A DNA stretch of 64,000 nt from Epiperipatus broadwayi. Lineage: Eukaryota; Onychophora; Udeonychophora; Euonychophora; Peripatidae. The notes beneath the pieces were generated by a model. The model searched no databases. It was not told where the DNA came from and was given only the letters and a program-made list of their open reading frames with translations. Of the stretch, positions 8,805 to 23,700 are shown piece after piece. The stretch is taken from contig JAQFVV010006425.1 of assembly GCA_028023455.1 (NCBI GenBank), forward strand, positions 746,001 through 810,000, in the 5' to 3' direction. Numbering within the stretch: position 1 is the stretch's first letter; every line of letters begins with the position of its first letter. The translations under genes and the position numbers were made by a program.

Positions 8805-11800
8805 TTATACTGCTATTTACGTTTTATGGCTTTATGATAAAGACGACAAATTTATCTTTCCTATGATTCATTTTTACACTTCCATAAATATTATTTATTA
8901 TTATTTTGGTTATATAATAAATGCTAGATATCATCTTCACATACTCCCTACACTTGATATATTTATATTAAATCTAAAATTGCGGCAATTAAATGATTTT
9001 GATCTAATAAAATGAGACACGGGTGACCAAAGGAACTATGACAAATGTAAGAATCCATTGATACAAATGTCTGATGGCTAGAAGAATTGCTAAAATACAT
9101 TTTTTTTAATCTAAATTTTTGTAATAGATCATGTTGCAGTGCAGAAAAGCATTAGATAAGAAATGTGCATCATTTTTTTCAGAACAGTCAATAGTTTCAA
9201 AAGTCTTAATAGACTAGAGCTACATTTAATAAACTAATTTGAAACATATATTCATAATCAAAAGAGTGAAGTAACTCTTTAAAATATTTATTAAAAGTCA
9301 GAAAATATATTTATTGTTTCTGAAAAGCATTACCTACATGACTGTCTTTTTTAATTAATTTATTCTATAATTATTGTTTAGAATTCTACACATCTTTTGT
9401 GTCCCAATTATTATCATATGTGACAATGATTTATTTTTAAATATATATTCTACAATATTTGTATATTGTTTCTATTCATACAACTCATTTTCATTGCTGC
9501 TTAAGGCTGGACACTGCAAAGAGTTAAAAAATAATAATTATTATTTATTGTACATAAATAAGTTAAACATGCTAGCAATTTATATGCTATTACAGTACTC
9601 CTTTCTAATAAACATAAAATATGGCGATCCATAAAAGGAAAAAAAAATTCAAACTAAAAGCATATTTAAACTAATTATTTATTATAATATCAAAGCTTTT
9701 TTTTTCCATATTTATTGAAAATTATATAAAGTTTGAACATTCAAAGGTATATTTAATGTTGTGATTTATACACTTTTGGATCTGGAATTCATCTGTCTAC
9801 TACTGTCCCCAAAGTGCACAGAGTATTTTTAAAATATATGAACGTGAAAAAATACATTTGAATATTTTTTCTCAAAAACTATAAGCTTGACAGCAAATAA
9901 ATTTCTTACAGAAGATTTTTATTGATAATGTTTTGATTAGGAAACTTAAAGTTTGTTTTATTATCTGGTATCAGTTTTGTAAAAAAATAAAATACCAAAC
10001 CTGAAAATTATGAAAGAAAATAAAAATGGCAACTGATCTGTCATTAGAATTCTTCATCTGTCTATAGAAACAGTAATTGTCTTTATTTCTTGTATTATTA
10101 TAAACAAGAATAATTAATGCACAACCAATTATAATACTATATTTTCATCTCTAAATTAGTAGGTAAGGTAAAACACTTTTAAATAATAAAAAAAAGATAT
10201 GTATAAATCCAATGCAATAAAGAATTATATTTTTGGCAGAAACATAAATAGTAATAAATAAGCGTAGGTGCAACTGAAAGTGATTTTTGAAATCAGTTAA
10301 TAGGAAAATGTATAGAGAAGGTAAATGTTGTTGAGAAAATAATAGTAGTTGAAATTATTGTTCAAAAATTTGTGAAATGATAAGGTCATATATGAAGCAC
10401 AAGTATTATAAAGGTAGCAATCAGAAAATACAATTGTAAAATTGAGAATAAAAGCAAGAAGTATAAATCTCAAAGACAAATGAATTGATATGGTGTGATT
10501 GTTGATTATTTATCACTTGATAAAAAAAAAATTGCAGTTGAAAACTAATGACATCACCTTTATCATTAAATACTTTTAGAACTTCAATAAGTTAAGTTGT
10601 AGGGGGGGGGGTGTTTACAAATATTAATTTTATGATTAAAATTCTAGATCTGAATTTAAATCCAAAATAAAACATCGATTGAAGATCAATTAAACCATGT
10701 TCTCATAGCTTAACTTCCTTTCCTCTTTTATCTAAAGTAAAATCTAAAATGGCTTCTAGGAATAAATTTCTTGAAAAACAAATTGGCACCATCCATGGCC
10801 AGTTTCTTTAAACTTCTAGATACTAAATTGTATATTACCATAAGAAATATTATTAGCACACTAAAGTATACTCTTTTTCTATAGTTTTCTAATCTTTCAC
10901 ATATTACTCCACCAGATAACAGAAGAGAGCATATTCAGAAAGTGCATAAAACATCATAACATAATCTGAATTTTCAATAACTCAAGGCATAAAGATCTTT
11001 TTTTAAATGTTCAATCAATAACCTACAATTAAAAAATTATGCCACAAAAATGAATTTCTTATCAGGTTCTAAACATTTTTTTTTTCAAATCTAATGATAA
11101 AGCCATGTGGATTTCATCTTTCTAGGTTGTTACTGGAATCTTCTCAACAGATTTCAAACAATTCATGGTCAACACATTTATACATTTCATAAATGATATT
11201 TAACAGTCACTAGTCTTTGTAGATATGAACAAAAGCAGCATTTAGTTTTTAATTGTCAAATTTATGGTTTCAGTGATGGAATTAGAAGAACTTAATAAAG
11301 CCACCAGAGAATTTATTTCTTGGCTAGAACTTTTACAGCTTCATTTATAATATTTTATGAATAGTTGATGTGTCTAATAAAAAATATCCATATTCAAATA
11401 AATATTATTTTTATTGTCTATTGTTTGATACCGATTTTATTTTAATGTGTTTTTCTGAAGTAAGATGTTGAATCTCTCAGTCGTTTTCCACAAAAAATAT
11501 CATTGTAGTTTAAATTGTTATAAAATAGTTGTTTGTTCTAAAGGTCAGATAAAATCTGAGTGCATAATTGACAGATACAGCAAAATAACTTCACTCAATT
11601 TATTCAAGAAAATCCAGAAACGTGTAGTTGTAAATTCGTCATTCTCCCATGGTGTTAAATCTTATAGTCCATCAAAATGATTTAACTAAACCAATTAAAA
11701 ACAAATCATTTATGAATAAACAAGTGCTATTTTAATTATAATCGTTACTTAACTTGCTAAAAAATCAATTGGACAATAAATGTTTCATATTCTTAAACAA

Positions 11801-13114
11801 AAAAATTTAATGTGCATACATTGATATAAATCACCATTGATGATGATGATTATGTCATCAATATTATATAGAAATAAAGTAAAACATATGATATATATAA
11901 ATAAACATATAGTAAGTATATTTAAAGAACTTGATTTTATATAGGTATGTGCGTAATACATGTATTTTTATTGTATTTTACTAATTGATTAATTAATAAC
12001 AACAAGTTATTTAATTAAAATTTAGATTAGGGAAACACTTAATTATTTTATTTGATTTTTTCTCTTCAAAACTCTGAACAATAGGAAGTCATTAAATTGT
12101 TTTTTGTAAATATATGTTGTTAAACTGAAAAGGGCAAAATAATTAAATAAAGTTAAAACATGATATTAAAAAAATAAATGCGTATGTAGAGTGTCCGACA
12201 TAGAATCCCAAGACCCTCAGATCGATTTCTCTTCCATTTCCAGCACTTAAAATTCTTATAAATTTCTGAGCAAGTCATATTAATTATAATATAAATATTA
12301 CTTTATAAGAAAAAGAGATAATTAGTTAATTAAAGATAGAATGCGTTATCTTTGTTTATTAAAAAAACAATATATTGCGGAAAAATCTTCAAATGATAAT
12401 AAGTAATAGTTAAACAGTTTTAGTTGGAAATAAAAGTTAGTTACAGAATAAAAATTACTAAGATATTTAATAAAAACATCGTAATTTGTAACTCCATGCA
12501 GGTGTTTACACGTTAGAGCTGCCATGAAATATCGCACACATATTAATCCAGGCAATGTCTAAAAATCTATAACAAAATTTAAATTTTATTTTAATAATTA
12601 ATTTCCATAGAATGTGAATTAAAAACTTATAGCATTTATTTTTCATATTGTAATTTATAGGATGATTTAATTGATAAACCAATTAACAATTTACTTTTCT
12701 GGGCACAAAACAAGCGAACCCCCATTAATTATAAGAAAAAAGATTTAATATTAAAAGTTAATATTTACAAATATTTTTTTTATTTGAAAAAATAATTATT
12801 TATACTAAAAAAAACTTTGTAATGCAAACAATATGTAATAAAAATCCAATCATTAACATATACTACTAATTATATGTATTTGTTTGCGCCATCGATTTGG
12901 ATGGCAGGTTTAACACGATAATATTCTCCATGCTTAGTGAAATATAACGTATCCGACTAAAGAAGAATAAATGCTGACTTACCTTTAAGCAACTGATTTC
13001 AAAACTATCTTTCATTTTTAATAATATCTCTATAAATAATTATTTTACAGAAAAAATATCCTTCTAAAATTTTTCAAATGAATTTTTAATTTTTTTTTTT
13101 TTTTTTAATAATAT
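8805..13114. other. AT-rich stretch, no supported gene
   Basis: Open frames of 60-90 codons (8761-9015, 9374-9634, 10297-10479, 11465-11680, 12346-12555) have the composition expected of AT-rich noise and no recognisable domain. The 8761 frame starts inside the SINE. A nine- to ten-base G run occurs near 10603. A 70-bp stretch at 12180-12250 is slightly richer in G+C but matches nothing I recognise. Confidence 0.45.
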
Positions 13115-13215
13115 TCATGTATCAGTGTAATGAGATAGAGTGGAGGGTCATGTGAAAGTCTGTGCTCATATACCCTATATATTACATATATAGACACAGG
13201 TATATATAAGCATGG
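13115..13215 (+). mobile_element. Fragment of the ribozyme SINE family (3' part)
   Basis: Shares with 7001-7110 and 45035-45150 the run ATCAGTGTAATGAGATAG, GGGTCATGTGAAAGTCTG and TATATTACATATA. The B-box position has decayed (TGCTCATATACCC, as at 45088). No hammerhead remains in this fragment. Confidence 0.6.
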
Positions 13216-16200
13216 GTGTTTCAGTTATTACAAAGAATAGAAATCTGCATTTTATTCAAGACAATAGAGAAACATTTTTTTTGAAAATGTAAAGAAAGCA
13301 TTTCGTCCAATTTTATATATTTAAACAAAATTAAATTACCTATTTATTTATATATATACAAATAATGTATATTAGTAATATTTGTGTAATAAATAAAAAA
13401 AATGTTTATGACTTCTCTTATAGCTGAGATGACAATATAACATTAGAAATTATGAATTTTGGCTTTTTGTGATTATCTAAGGCTTGAGTATATATATATG
13501 TGATCACAATTGTATTGACGCAATTTTGAAGAAGAGAAATATATATATATATTTAATTTATTTCTTTTTAAGTTATTAAATTATTTTTAATTATATCCAA
13601 CATATAAAAATCCTGTTTTTTTAATTTAATACTTCTATTCAGTATTATGTTGTGATGTTTAAAATATGTGTTATTAAACATTATTATTTCATCATTATAT
13701 TATTCATTTTTTAATCTATTATTAAATTCACATTTTATTGTAATCTTATGATACTTTTTATTCTTTGTGTCTAATACATTGATTGTCTCAGAAGTTTTAT
13801 TCTTATGGTCAACCAGATCTTCAAATTTAATAATATATAAAGATGTTGTGTTTTTATGCTTGATTATATTGGATTTTTGCTGTCTCATCCAAAATAAAAA
13901 TAAAGCCAATAATTTTGGAATTAGTAATGTGGTTTTATAGTTTACATTATGTTTTTGTTAAGCGTTATTTAGAGCAGCTAGCTGATGGCGAATAGATAAT
14001 ATTAGAATGATAGCTGTTCATACATTGCCTCACAATACTATACTTTAATTAGAATCTTTAACAGGCAGATTCAATTACGTATTATTACAGTGTATATATT
14101 ATACCTTGTTTTGTTTTAAACACACTCTTTTTTTTTTTGTTTTGTTTTTTTAAAACACCATTATTTCTTTTAAAAAAATATATATTTCAAATTAACTAAA
14201 TGTGGTGAATACTGATTAAGAAAAGATACTTTTTAGGATATATTTTGTGAAAGAATAATACATTTTAATTTCAACTTTGGTGAATTAAATAAACAGCTGA
14301 AAATTGTTTTTGTAGGATTTTTTTTAAAGAAAAAAAATATATAATTGAAAAAAAAAAAGCCATTTTGTTATGAAGATTGTTTTTATAAAAAGATATTGTT
14401 AAATTCTGTGTTATTGTTTTTTAAACAAAGAATGATGTCCAAGGCTTTTATTATTATTATTATCATCATCATCATCATCATCAAATGATTTATTGGTTTA
14501 AAGTTTATGTAAAGTTCAAATAGCAAAGTGATAGAATGGCTTGTAATATTTGGATCCTGAGTTCCACTCTACCCTGCAAAAAATTATACATGGCAAACTT
14601 TTATCACCTGTCTTTGGCAGATGAGTATTTTTAATAACAAATTATAAGATCTCTATTATAAATTGTTAGTAATATTAGTCTATCTACTAATAGTAAATAT
14701 CACAAACCAAATCACACCACTTTTTGTTGAATTGTTATATATTTTGGATTATTTTAAACTAATTATTCTCATTTTAAAACAATCCACCACATTATTTTTC
14801 TTCTGTTTCTTTCTCATCATTAATTTCTTCTAATATTTCTTTTATATATATTTTTCCTATACACTCTTAATACAATTTTTTTCTTCTCATAATTATCTAA
14901 ATAACGAATACTTTTTCTTGATCTTTTCATGACTTTTGAATAACTAACTCAGCCTTTGTAATTTATTTATTTATTGTTATCCAAATTCATATCTATAAAA
15001 CTTTAATATTTTTATTTACTTCCCAATTACATTTCAAACAATTAGAAATTTTCATATAAAATGATTCTTTACTTTTGTTAAAATCTTGATTATATTATTT
15101 TATTTTATTCACCATTAATTCCATCACCACTCATTCTTCACAGCAAAATTTTTAAAATTATTAATTTAAGCTTTTTAACTTTCTACACATTATTTATTCT
15201 AAATGTTTTAAACTCATCATTTATTTTTATTGTTATGGTTTAATTTAAATATATCTCTAATATATTTTTAATAATCCTAAATAACATTGTTTTAAAAATG
15301 TATTTGTACTATTCACAACCTTTACTATATCAACAGAATCCATTTACAAGACATAAAATATATTAAACAATATATAATAATTTGTATTGTTTTATATTCA
15401 TGCATTTCATGAGAAAAAACCAAAATCCTACAAATATTCACTTTTTATATAAATATACAAAAAAAAATAGTTTTCATCTTTTTATATATTTTTTTTCCAT
15501 AAATTAAATGTAAAGATATGTTGAAATTGCAGAATGTAATTTTCTATATGTGGGACCTTCAGTATAAATAGTTTAGCACAAAACAAACTATTTTAAGCAT
15601 AATTATTTAAATTAATATTAGACATCATAAAAATAATAAAAACAATATTAAAAGCAACAAATTTACTTTTTTTTTTTTAAAAAAAAAGTATTTTCTATAT
15701 TAAATACAATAATATTTTTTTTCTATGATGTGAGTTTAATTTTTTATTTAAAAAAACACAATATAATTTTTATCACAATATATATTTGTACTTGTTCAAT
15801 AAAAGTATTATTTAAAATGATAAAAATAATATTGAAACAAAAAACATACTTTTAGAAATAACCAACTACTCTCTAAAATAATGTGAACAAATGCTCCATT
15901 TTGTGCAACTTGATCTCTGCAAGTTGATATTTGATTTATGTGACCTCTTAATCTGTTGATAATTTCTGGCATCTAGGCACAAAAGTATAAACTAAAATAC
16001 AGATTCACTATCATTATATTAGAATTCTTTAATGTAAAATTACAATACAATCATCAGCACACATATTGCTCAAATTTCATTATGAAAAATTTCATGACTG
16101 ACTGTGACAGGTAATGTTATTCTAAAAGAGTCTGGTAAGAATTAAAAATACTCACCATATTGTACACATTTATTTTATCACTCACTTTTAAACTAAATCA

Positions 16201-19016
16201 AACAAATATTCTTCTTTCTCTTATAATGTATTTTTTAAAAAATAGTTCTCATTATCAAAATTTTGACACTATTTTTTTAAAACCAAACTGCTTATTAGAT
16301 ATAAATATGATTTAATGTATCACAAATCCATCAAGCTATAAAACCAACAAGACCTGAGTACTTATGAGATTCTTGTTACTCTAAAATCTTTATATTTTAA
16401 TTCATCAGACTCTTTTTTCTGCCAGAATTACAAATGTTAAAGTATTATATAATTAGCATATTTCTGAATCATACATTGCAGTTGAAAATCATTTATTTTC
16501 TTCAAAATCCTTTTTTATAAAAGCCTTATTATTTTTAATTAGAATCTTATCAATTTCTAATACTTAGTTATTTTTTTAACAGTTTTTATAACTTGTGTTT
16601 CTGGATATTAAATTAAACAACATTAATAATGTATAATAATTTATTTTAACTCTAATAACAATAATTACTTTGGTACAAAATGTCATTGCATTAAGGTCAT
16701 TAATATGTTAAAATTTATTACTTCACTTTCTTACTCTACAACTACATAAATTCATATTTACCCTTTTTAATTAAAATAAGTAAAGGTATCTTTATGTTAT
16801 CATATAAGTGCTTATGTATTTTTTCCACTAATTCAAAGCATTTCTATTCTTTATTAATAGTTTATATATTTTCGCCAATTTGTGATTTTTTGTGATTTGG
16901 TTTCTCTCTCTGTTTTATAATTCTATTACCTGCGGATACATTTTTCCTAATTTTTATTATACCTTTATACATCTCACCTTTCAATTTATTATTGCAGTAT
17001 TTTATACACACATCTAATTTTCTCACATTATAATTTTTTACCATATTTGCTCTGATTTGCATTCATTATTTTATTATGATTAACACTATATATATTCAAA
17101 TAAATATAAAATTATATTTATATATAAATTAAAGGAATATAGACATTGATTAAGATTTATATATAACGACAATTAACACTATCTGTTATTTTTTGTTTAA
17201 ATATTTCACACTTTTTCATTTTAAATTTAAAAATAAACATAATTAAATTTGTATATTTAAGCATAAACAAATTAATAAAAATATTAAAATTAATGTATAA
17301 TTCAAATTTGAGTTAAATTAATTAAATTTAATTTTTATACAAAATTGTTTTAATGCATATTTAAATATATAAATACACAGTTTCTTTTGTGTTTATAATA
17401 ATATTTTTATAATTATGATATTTACATGTGTTGTATATTTCTAGCTTAGAGAAAGGCTATTACATAGTCAAAACTGTTGGCTAGTTTGGATTACTAAAAA
17501 AATATTGATATCATGTGCTTAAAGAAATGTGTTAATAATTTTTTTTAAATTTTCATTTTACTTTATTTTCTCAAACAGTTTACAAAAAGTTAGGTTTGCT
17601 TTTTTATTTGAATTTGTGTGCAATTATTCATTTTACATTTCCTTATTTATATTTTAAAAAAGAATTTAAATTCTACAGCAAAAAATAATGATACTAATAT
17701 ATATTTTCATGACTACACAACAAACTTAATACTGTTTCTAAATTTATTCTAAAGCAAATTTTAATATAATTAAAATCTAATCTTATAATCTTTTTTTAAA
17801 ATATATAAATGTTTTTTTGTCTTATGATTTAAATCATATGACTATTATTACAATTCTGGGTTGTTGTTTTTTTGTTATAATCAAAGTCATAAACTTTTAT
17901 CATTTTAACATTTCATTCCTATAACGTTTAAATCATTTTTAATATTATGAAATTATTTTTATATTCTTTTTAAATTAATTGTATGATTTTTGATGTATTA
18001 TTTCTATCTTTTCATGATAATACTAATTAGTTAGAAATCGTTCCCAACATTCATTAGATTGTTAAGATTACAATTTATTTTTTCAGATATAATAATTATT
18101 TTGTTTACTTAAAAAAATGCTTATACTAACAAGATTATTATTACTTTCAAAATAAAATATGTTTACATTTCCTTAATTTTTATTTCTAAAGCTCATACAT
18201 CTTACTTTAATATCTAATTTATTTTTATTTTATATCTGACAATAAATTTACAATCTTTCCTCTGTAGTCACAATTTTAAGTATATCTACTATTACCGAAA
18301 TTTTTATGACAAATATGGAAAACTATAATTAAACTGATATCTTTAATCTTGAAAAAAATATTCTTTGTTCTCTTCTGCAACTTCAAGTGCACTTAAAGCT
18401 CAACTTTTTTGTAGAAATTTCATGATATCTTGTTATATATACGTATATGTTTAAATACACAAAGTTAATTATGTTAATTTTAAATTTAAAATAAAAAAGT
18501 GAGAATTATTTAAACAGAAATTAACAGATAATGCAATACAAATTCTGGTTATATATATATATATAGAGAGAGAGAGATTGTTTGTGTTAATCGGTAATGA
18601 AATAATGAACGAAAAGGAACAAACATGGTAGAAAACTATAATGGTAAGATGTTTGTATAAAATGCTTTAAATACTTTAAATGATCGAATTTCAATGTTAA
18701 AATTTGTCCATAATGTTGCCTTTTATATATATAAAAGTAGAAATAATTAATTTAAAACAAAATTGATACAGAATCCACTATAAATATAAAAATAATTAAT
18801 ATATCAACACAGCTATCACTCATTATTAGAACATTTTCAAGATATTTCTTTTTACACAATCATTATGACTAGTTATTCTACAGCAACTCCATTCAATGGA
18901 CATTATTTACATTACATTACAATAAATATAATTAGTAAAATACATATATGTACATAAAAATGATGAAATTTATTACAATCCATTTTTAATAATATATATA
19001 TACAAAATACTGTAAT
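13216..19016. other. Long AT-rich stretch, no supported gene
   Basis: Contains a (TTA)n(TCA)n microsatellite (14447-14484), an (AT)n(AG)n tract (18551-18580) and many A/T runs. A minus-strand frame at 13700-13909 (69 codons, Lys/Asn-rich) is preceded by a splice-acceptor-like pyrimidine tract and AG, but no partner exon is visible. The minus strand at 14790-15170 is Lys/Glu-rich in pieces and could be an old LINE linker. I would not call either. Confidence 0.4.
14447..14484. repeat. (TTA)n(TCA)n microsatellite
   Basis: Pure trinucleotide tract visible directly. It could be an orphan RTE tail, but no RTE coding sequence adjoins it. Confidence 0.8.
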
Positions 19017-19800
19017 CTACAAAAATGGTTTAATAATAAATTGAAATGTGAGATATATAAAGCTCAAATAATTTTTAATAGAAAAAGATATATATATATA
19101 TCAAATGAGAATAAAAAAGTAGGATTAAAAGTAAATGTTAAAATGGCTAAAGCAATATTCAATGGATTTTCTCGAAAAAAGAAAATAAAGATTGATAATG
19201 ATGAATTAGAAGAAGTTAAGAACTACAAATATCTTAGTCATATTATTAATATAGATGAAAGCATAATGGATGAAATTAATTGTAGAATCTGGTAGAAATA
19301 ATTTAATATTAAAACACAATGTGTCTATGTGTTTGAAAAAAAAAAACTTTTTAATAAATGTATTGTACCAGTTCTTACTTGTGGATCTGAGATGGATGCT
19401 TCACAGAAGATCAATACAAAGACTTCAGACCACTCAACAAAATATGGAGTTATGCATGTTAAGAGTAACAAGAAAAGATTGAAAGCAAAATACATGGATG
19501 AGAGTTGTTACTGACATTATTGAAAGATTTACAAAACAGAAGTGAAGTTGGGATGAACATATTGCTAAAAAAGATAATAGATGGACAGTTGAAATTTTAA
19601 ACTAGATTTCAAAAGACTATAAAATACCTAGAAGGAAACCACATGTGAGATAAATGAATGAAATAAAGAAGTGTGCCATGATGATGTGGAGAATAGAGGC
19701 TAGAGATAAGATAAAATGAATTGAACTTGGAAAGGCTTTCTTTACTGCAAATTATTGATAATTGTTGAAAATGACAATGATGATGATAATATATATTAAT
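19017..19800 (+). mobile_element. RTE-clade LINE relic, C-terminal RT region and 3' tail
   Basis: The frame from 19041 reads GLKVNVKMAKAIFNGF, then LEEVKNYKYL and MDEINCRI, the thumb/connection pattern of RTE-clade reverse transcriptases (GLKIN-KT, VxxFxYLG, EIxxRI). After frameshifts, the frame from 19270 gives RRSIQRLQTTQQNMELCMLR, and further downstream KWSWDEHIAK and NRWTVEIL match the RTE C-terminus. The copy ends in a (GAT)-rich tail near 19770-19795. At least three frameshifts or stops. Non-functional. Confidence 0.75.
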
Positions 19801-19839
19801 TAACAAAAGAACCTTTGATTACAATGTAATCATTATCAT

Positions 19840-19876
<37 letters not shown>

Positions 19877-22249
19877 AATTTTTAATCTGCCTAGTAGTTA
19901 GTGATATGCAGTTCTTAAAATTAAGTACATTAAAATAAATACACATCAATAAAATGTACACAGAATTAATGAATTATTTCATTAAGTGTTTAAAACAATT
20001 ATATATAATTTAACAATTAAATATTGAAATAAATAAAATGGCAATACTTTAATAAATATTGCATATATATAAAACACTGAGATGTTAGTAGGGGTTTGAA
20101 AATGTAATATCTATATCTTATTTGATGAGTAATGTTTTGTGAAATGCATGTATAGTGAGAGAGAATGGTGTAAGTTTAGTGTTGGAGGATGGTTGCAACA
20201 AGATAAAGGATGCACTGATTAAAATTTTAAAAATCAATATTATTTAAATATGCATTATTAAAAATGTATATATTTTGGTATTGTATTTAATACAAAAAAT
20301 ACAGTTAATCTAAAAAGTAATAAAATAATTCCTTCTAATAAAATATTTCTTTCTTTATACTTTAGTATTATCTATTGTCAGCTTAGGCAATCAGTAGATG
20401 ATGATGACAAGTATTAATTATCAAACACAGGCTGTTTTCTGGCTTTTACTTTTATCAATGAAGACTTGAGATTCGAAGCTGTTAAAAAAAAAAAAAAACA
20501 TATTTTTTATTATTAACATGTTGATCAAAAGTCAAAAGTATTTTATGTTTTCAAACTGAAGACAAATTACTTGTACATAATACCATGTTAATAACTACCT
20601 ATTTTAGTAACCTGTTGTTATAGTGAATGCGGGTTTTCTCCTTTCTAAGTAAGTTAATATTAGCATCATATTATCTCTAATAAAGACAAAAACTAGCAAA
20701 ATAGGCTAATCATCGGTGAATAATTCATGTAACCAACAACTTATTAAAAAATATCTGATTAATTCAGATTAACAAAGATTTGTCTAAGAATTCTCTTATC
20801 TATTAACAATCAACTGACTAACAGACTAACCTGAGCATTTATGATATAAATAATAACTTGATCCCCAATTATAACCAACAAACAAGTAATTAACTTTATA
20901 TATATATGAGTTATATACTTAAAATAAAATTTGAACACCTTATTAGGCATAAAATTATCAAATTAAAAACCAGGAATATAAATTTGTAGGTAAATATGAA
21001 AAGAACTTAAATAACCTAAAGCATAATTTATTTAAAACAATAATTAAAATATATATTTAACAAAGCTGAAATTAATTGAAATCATTATTTTCGTAGTGCG
21101 AACAGGTGGGGGTAAAATGAAAATATCATTGCTTAATTCAATCAGTAATCAAAATCATATCCACTGCTATTTGCTTTAGTCTTTCGTGGCTACCTTAAAC
21201 TACAGATAATGGTGAACTCTTATAAAACACATTTGTAGTTTATACATCCACACCTGAAATATAAGTTAATTTTTTAAATATGCACATTTCGCCATAAAGA
21301 AAAATAATTAAATAAGATAATGCAATGTGAAAATGATTATATATTAACAAATGTAGAGAGAAAAAAAAGATAAATTATATATATATATATATATAACTGA
21401 AATGAATGATTGAGAGATAATTTATGAAAATACATGTGAATTGAAAATTGCAACTTATTATTATTATAATTTTTATTAATACTTTCTCCAATCATAAGGA
21501 ATTAAAACTATAGATTTAGAAAAATAATGTATTATATTAAAAAGTAAATTAGTATTAACATAAATTAGTGTTTCAAAGTGTGCAAAATTACATCCTGGGA
21601 TTAGGGTTCTTTGATGCAGATCGCATTGAATAAAATAATGTGAGAGAGTGTCAGCATAAAAAAAGAGAAAATAAGAATTTTTTGAGAAAAACTATCATGA
21701 ATGTTTCATAATTATCAATCTTTAAGGTATCAACGATCCCAACCTGTAGTCAAGACATTTTTCTTTAACAATAAAGGTGGTACCATCTTTATCTATGGTC
21801 TGATATGTTTATATAGACATTAAAGATTGCAACTTCACCAAGAAATGTTTGATGTATTGTGTAATATATCAAAGTATTTATCTCATTTTAAAAATAAACT
21901 GGTAAATTGCAAACCCTAACTGGTCAGTGATCAACTCCATTGTCAAGTCCTAAAAATGTTTTGCAACTAAGCATGCTTTGTGATGTAAGGAAGTTAAACA
22001 TGCATCATAGAAATATATGCATACAATGATTTGTTTGCAATACCAATACTATAAATAGGTGATATGCATAAAATATAATTTAGATTATTTCTGAATTGTA
22101 TGACACACTGTAACAATAGTGTAAGTGCTATAAGCATTTACAATTTTTAGTTTACATTATTATTTTTGATCTTATGTTTATTACAAACATATACAAAAAA
22201 ATGTGTTATTGTTGTTTCAATAAAATAACAATTTACAATATTATCTAAA
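19801..22249. other. AT-rich stretch with microsatellite
   Basis: An (AT)n(GT)n microsatellite lies at 19839-19877 and a (TA)n run at 21379-21395. Bases 21810-21870 weakly resemble the repeat at 46425-46490 (shared AAAGATTGCAA and context). Otherwise nothing supported. Confidence 0.45.
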
Positions 22250-23700
22250 ATATTCTTAGGTAAACTTAAGCATATCTTGGCAATTAAACTTCTATATGCC
22301 CATTGCTTTATATCTGGAGACATCCAATATTGGCATACCAAGAAGTAATATCATTTGTGAAACAAAGTAGTCTATTTGATGTGATTGTAATAAAAGTTGA
22401 TCTCAAGTGTGCCTTTGATCATATAGATCTATTAAAACACTCAACCCTTATATGTGGTTTATTAAATAATGTAAGAAATAAAAAAGCAACATAAAAATAT
22501 TCATAAGGTTCTCTCCAATATTTCTTATTACCAAAGGCCTCACTCAATAATCTTCCATATTCCCTACTTTATTTGCTATTTACATTCATTTTCTTTTGAG
22601 AAAGATTAATAGTCATATTTTGAAAAATATTTATCCCTGACTTTGGAGGATAAATAAATATACTGGCATATGTTGATGATGTACTAATAATTACCAGGGG
22701 AATCACTAACATTCTTATTATTGAGGAATGGCTAAAAAAAAAATTCACAAACAATTGAATCAAGTTTCAGAAGACAAATCTTCAGCATGGCAGATATTAT
22801 CAGAAAAAAAAATTCCATAAAAATTTAGTCTTTCAACTAAATTTTTGAGTACTCCAATAAATATCTTAATGATAAACACCACTTTATTAATAAACAAATT
22901 AATTACCAATAAGTTCTTCATGAAATTATTATCTTTTATTCCTATTAAATGTCATCTGTAAATAAAATTAAAATAGTTAACTTCATTCTTAAAGATCTGT
23001 TAGTGTAGTATGCACTATAGACTTGTATAAATAATATATAAATACCAAACATTAATAAACTTTTACATAATTATTTATGTTGTTCAGGATCTAAATTAGT
23101 ATTATGCAACAAATTAAGGTCCCAAAAACAATGTTCTTAATATTAAGTTGTTTAATCAATTTACAATTGCTAAGTCATTCACAGAATATTATTGACCTTC
23201 TATTGACATCAACTTTCCCAATTATCAGCTATCTGAATTGATAAAAGTAGAAAAAACATCATGCATTATTAGATGGGGAATAGACTATCATGGTATATGA
23301 GATCAAATGAACAGATTTTAAATAATTCAAATAATGTAAAATGAGTTATCAATGATAATGCACCTCAACATTCAATTATAGTTCCAATTGGAAACCCATC
23401 CATCAAAAAAATGCTAAAAATATGTTAGATTAAATTCATTTATAGTTGTTTCCATCATAGTTTTTGTCAATAAATTTTATAGTCTTTTGATACCATGTGT
23501 AAGTTATGTGGGCTAGATCAATAATTGTTTTTTGCACATCAGAGATTATTGCCCTTTCTTTTATAACATTAGATCAAATCTAATACCCCCCTCCAAAAAG
23601 TCACTATAAAAAATATTGGCATCAAGCTTTCTGACTGCTGACAGAAAACACTAAGAGCTGTTTTATCATTGCTAAGAATTATATGGTTAGTAGGATGCAA
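22250..23700 (+). mobile_element. LINE relic (reverse transcriptase)
   Basis: Two RT motifs are visible in the same frame about 240 bp apart: motif A IKVDLKCAFDHIDL (within 22303-22494) and motif C LAYVDDVLII (22663-22692). Stops and frameshifts lie between and after them. Near 23490 a CKLCG stretch sits where the LINE at 54.7-61.2 kb has CTLC before a His/Cys cluster, so a related element is likely. The boundaries are uncertain and no poly(A) tail is identified. Confidence 0.6.

Noticed and set aside
13700-13909. 69-codon minus frame with an acceptor-like AG upstream
   Set aside because: Plausible as a terminal exon but no partner exon, domain or conservation can be shown; AT-rich DNA gives such frames often.
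14447-14484. CRISPR-like or satellite array
   Set aside because: Simple trinucleotide microsatellite; no spaced repeats anywhere in the window.
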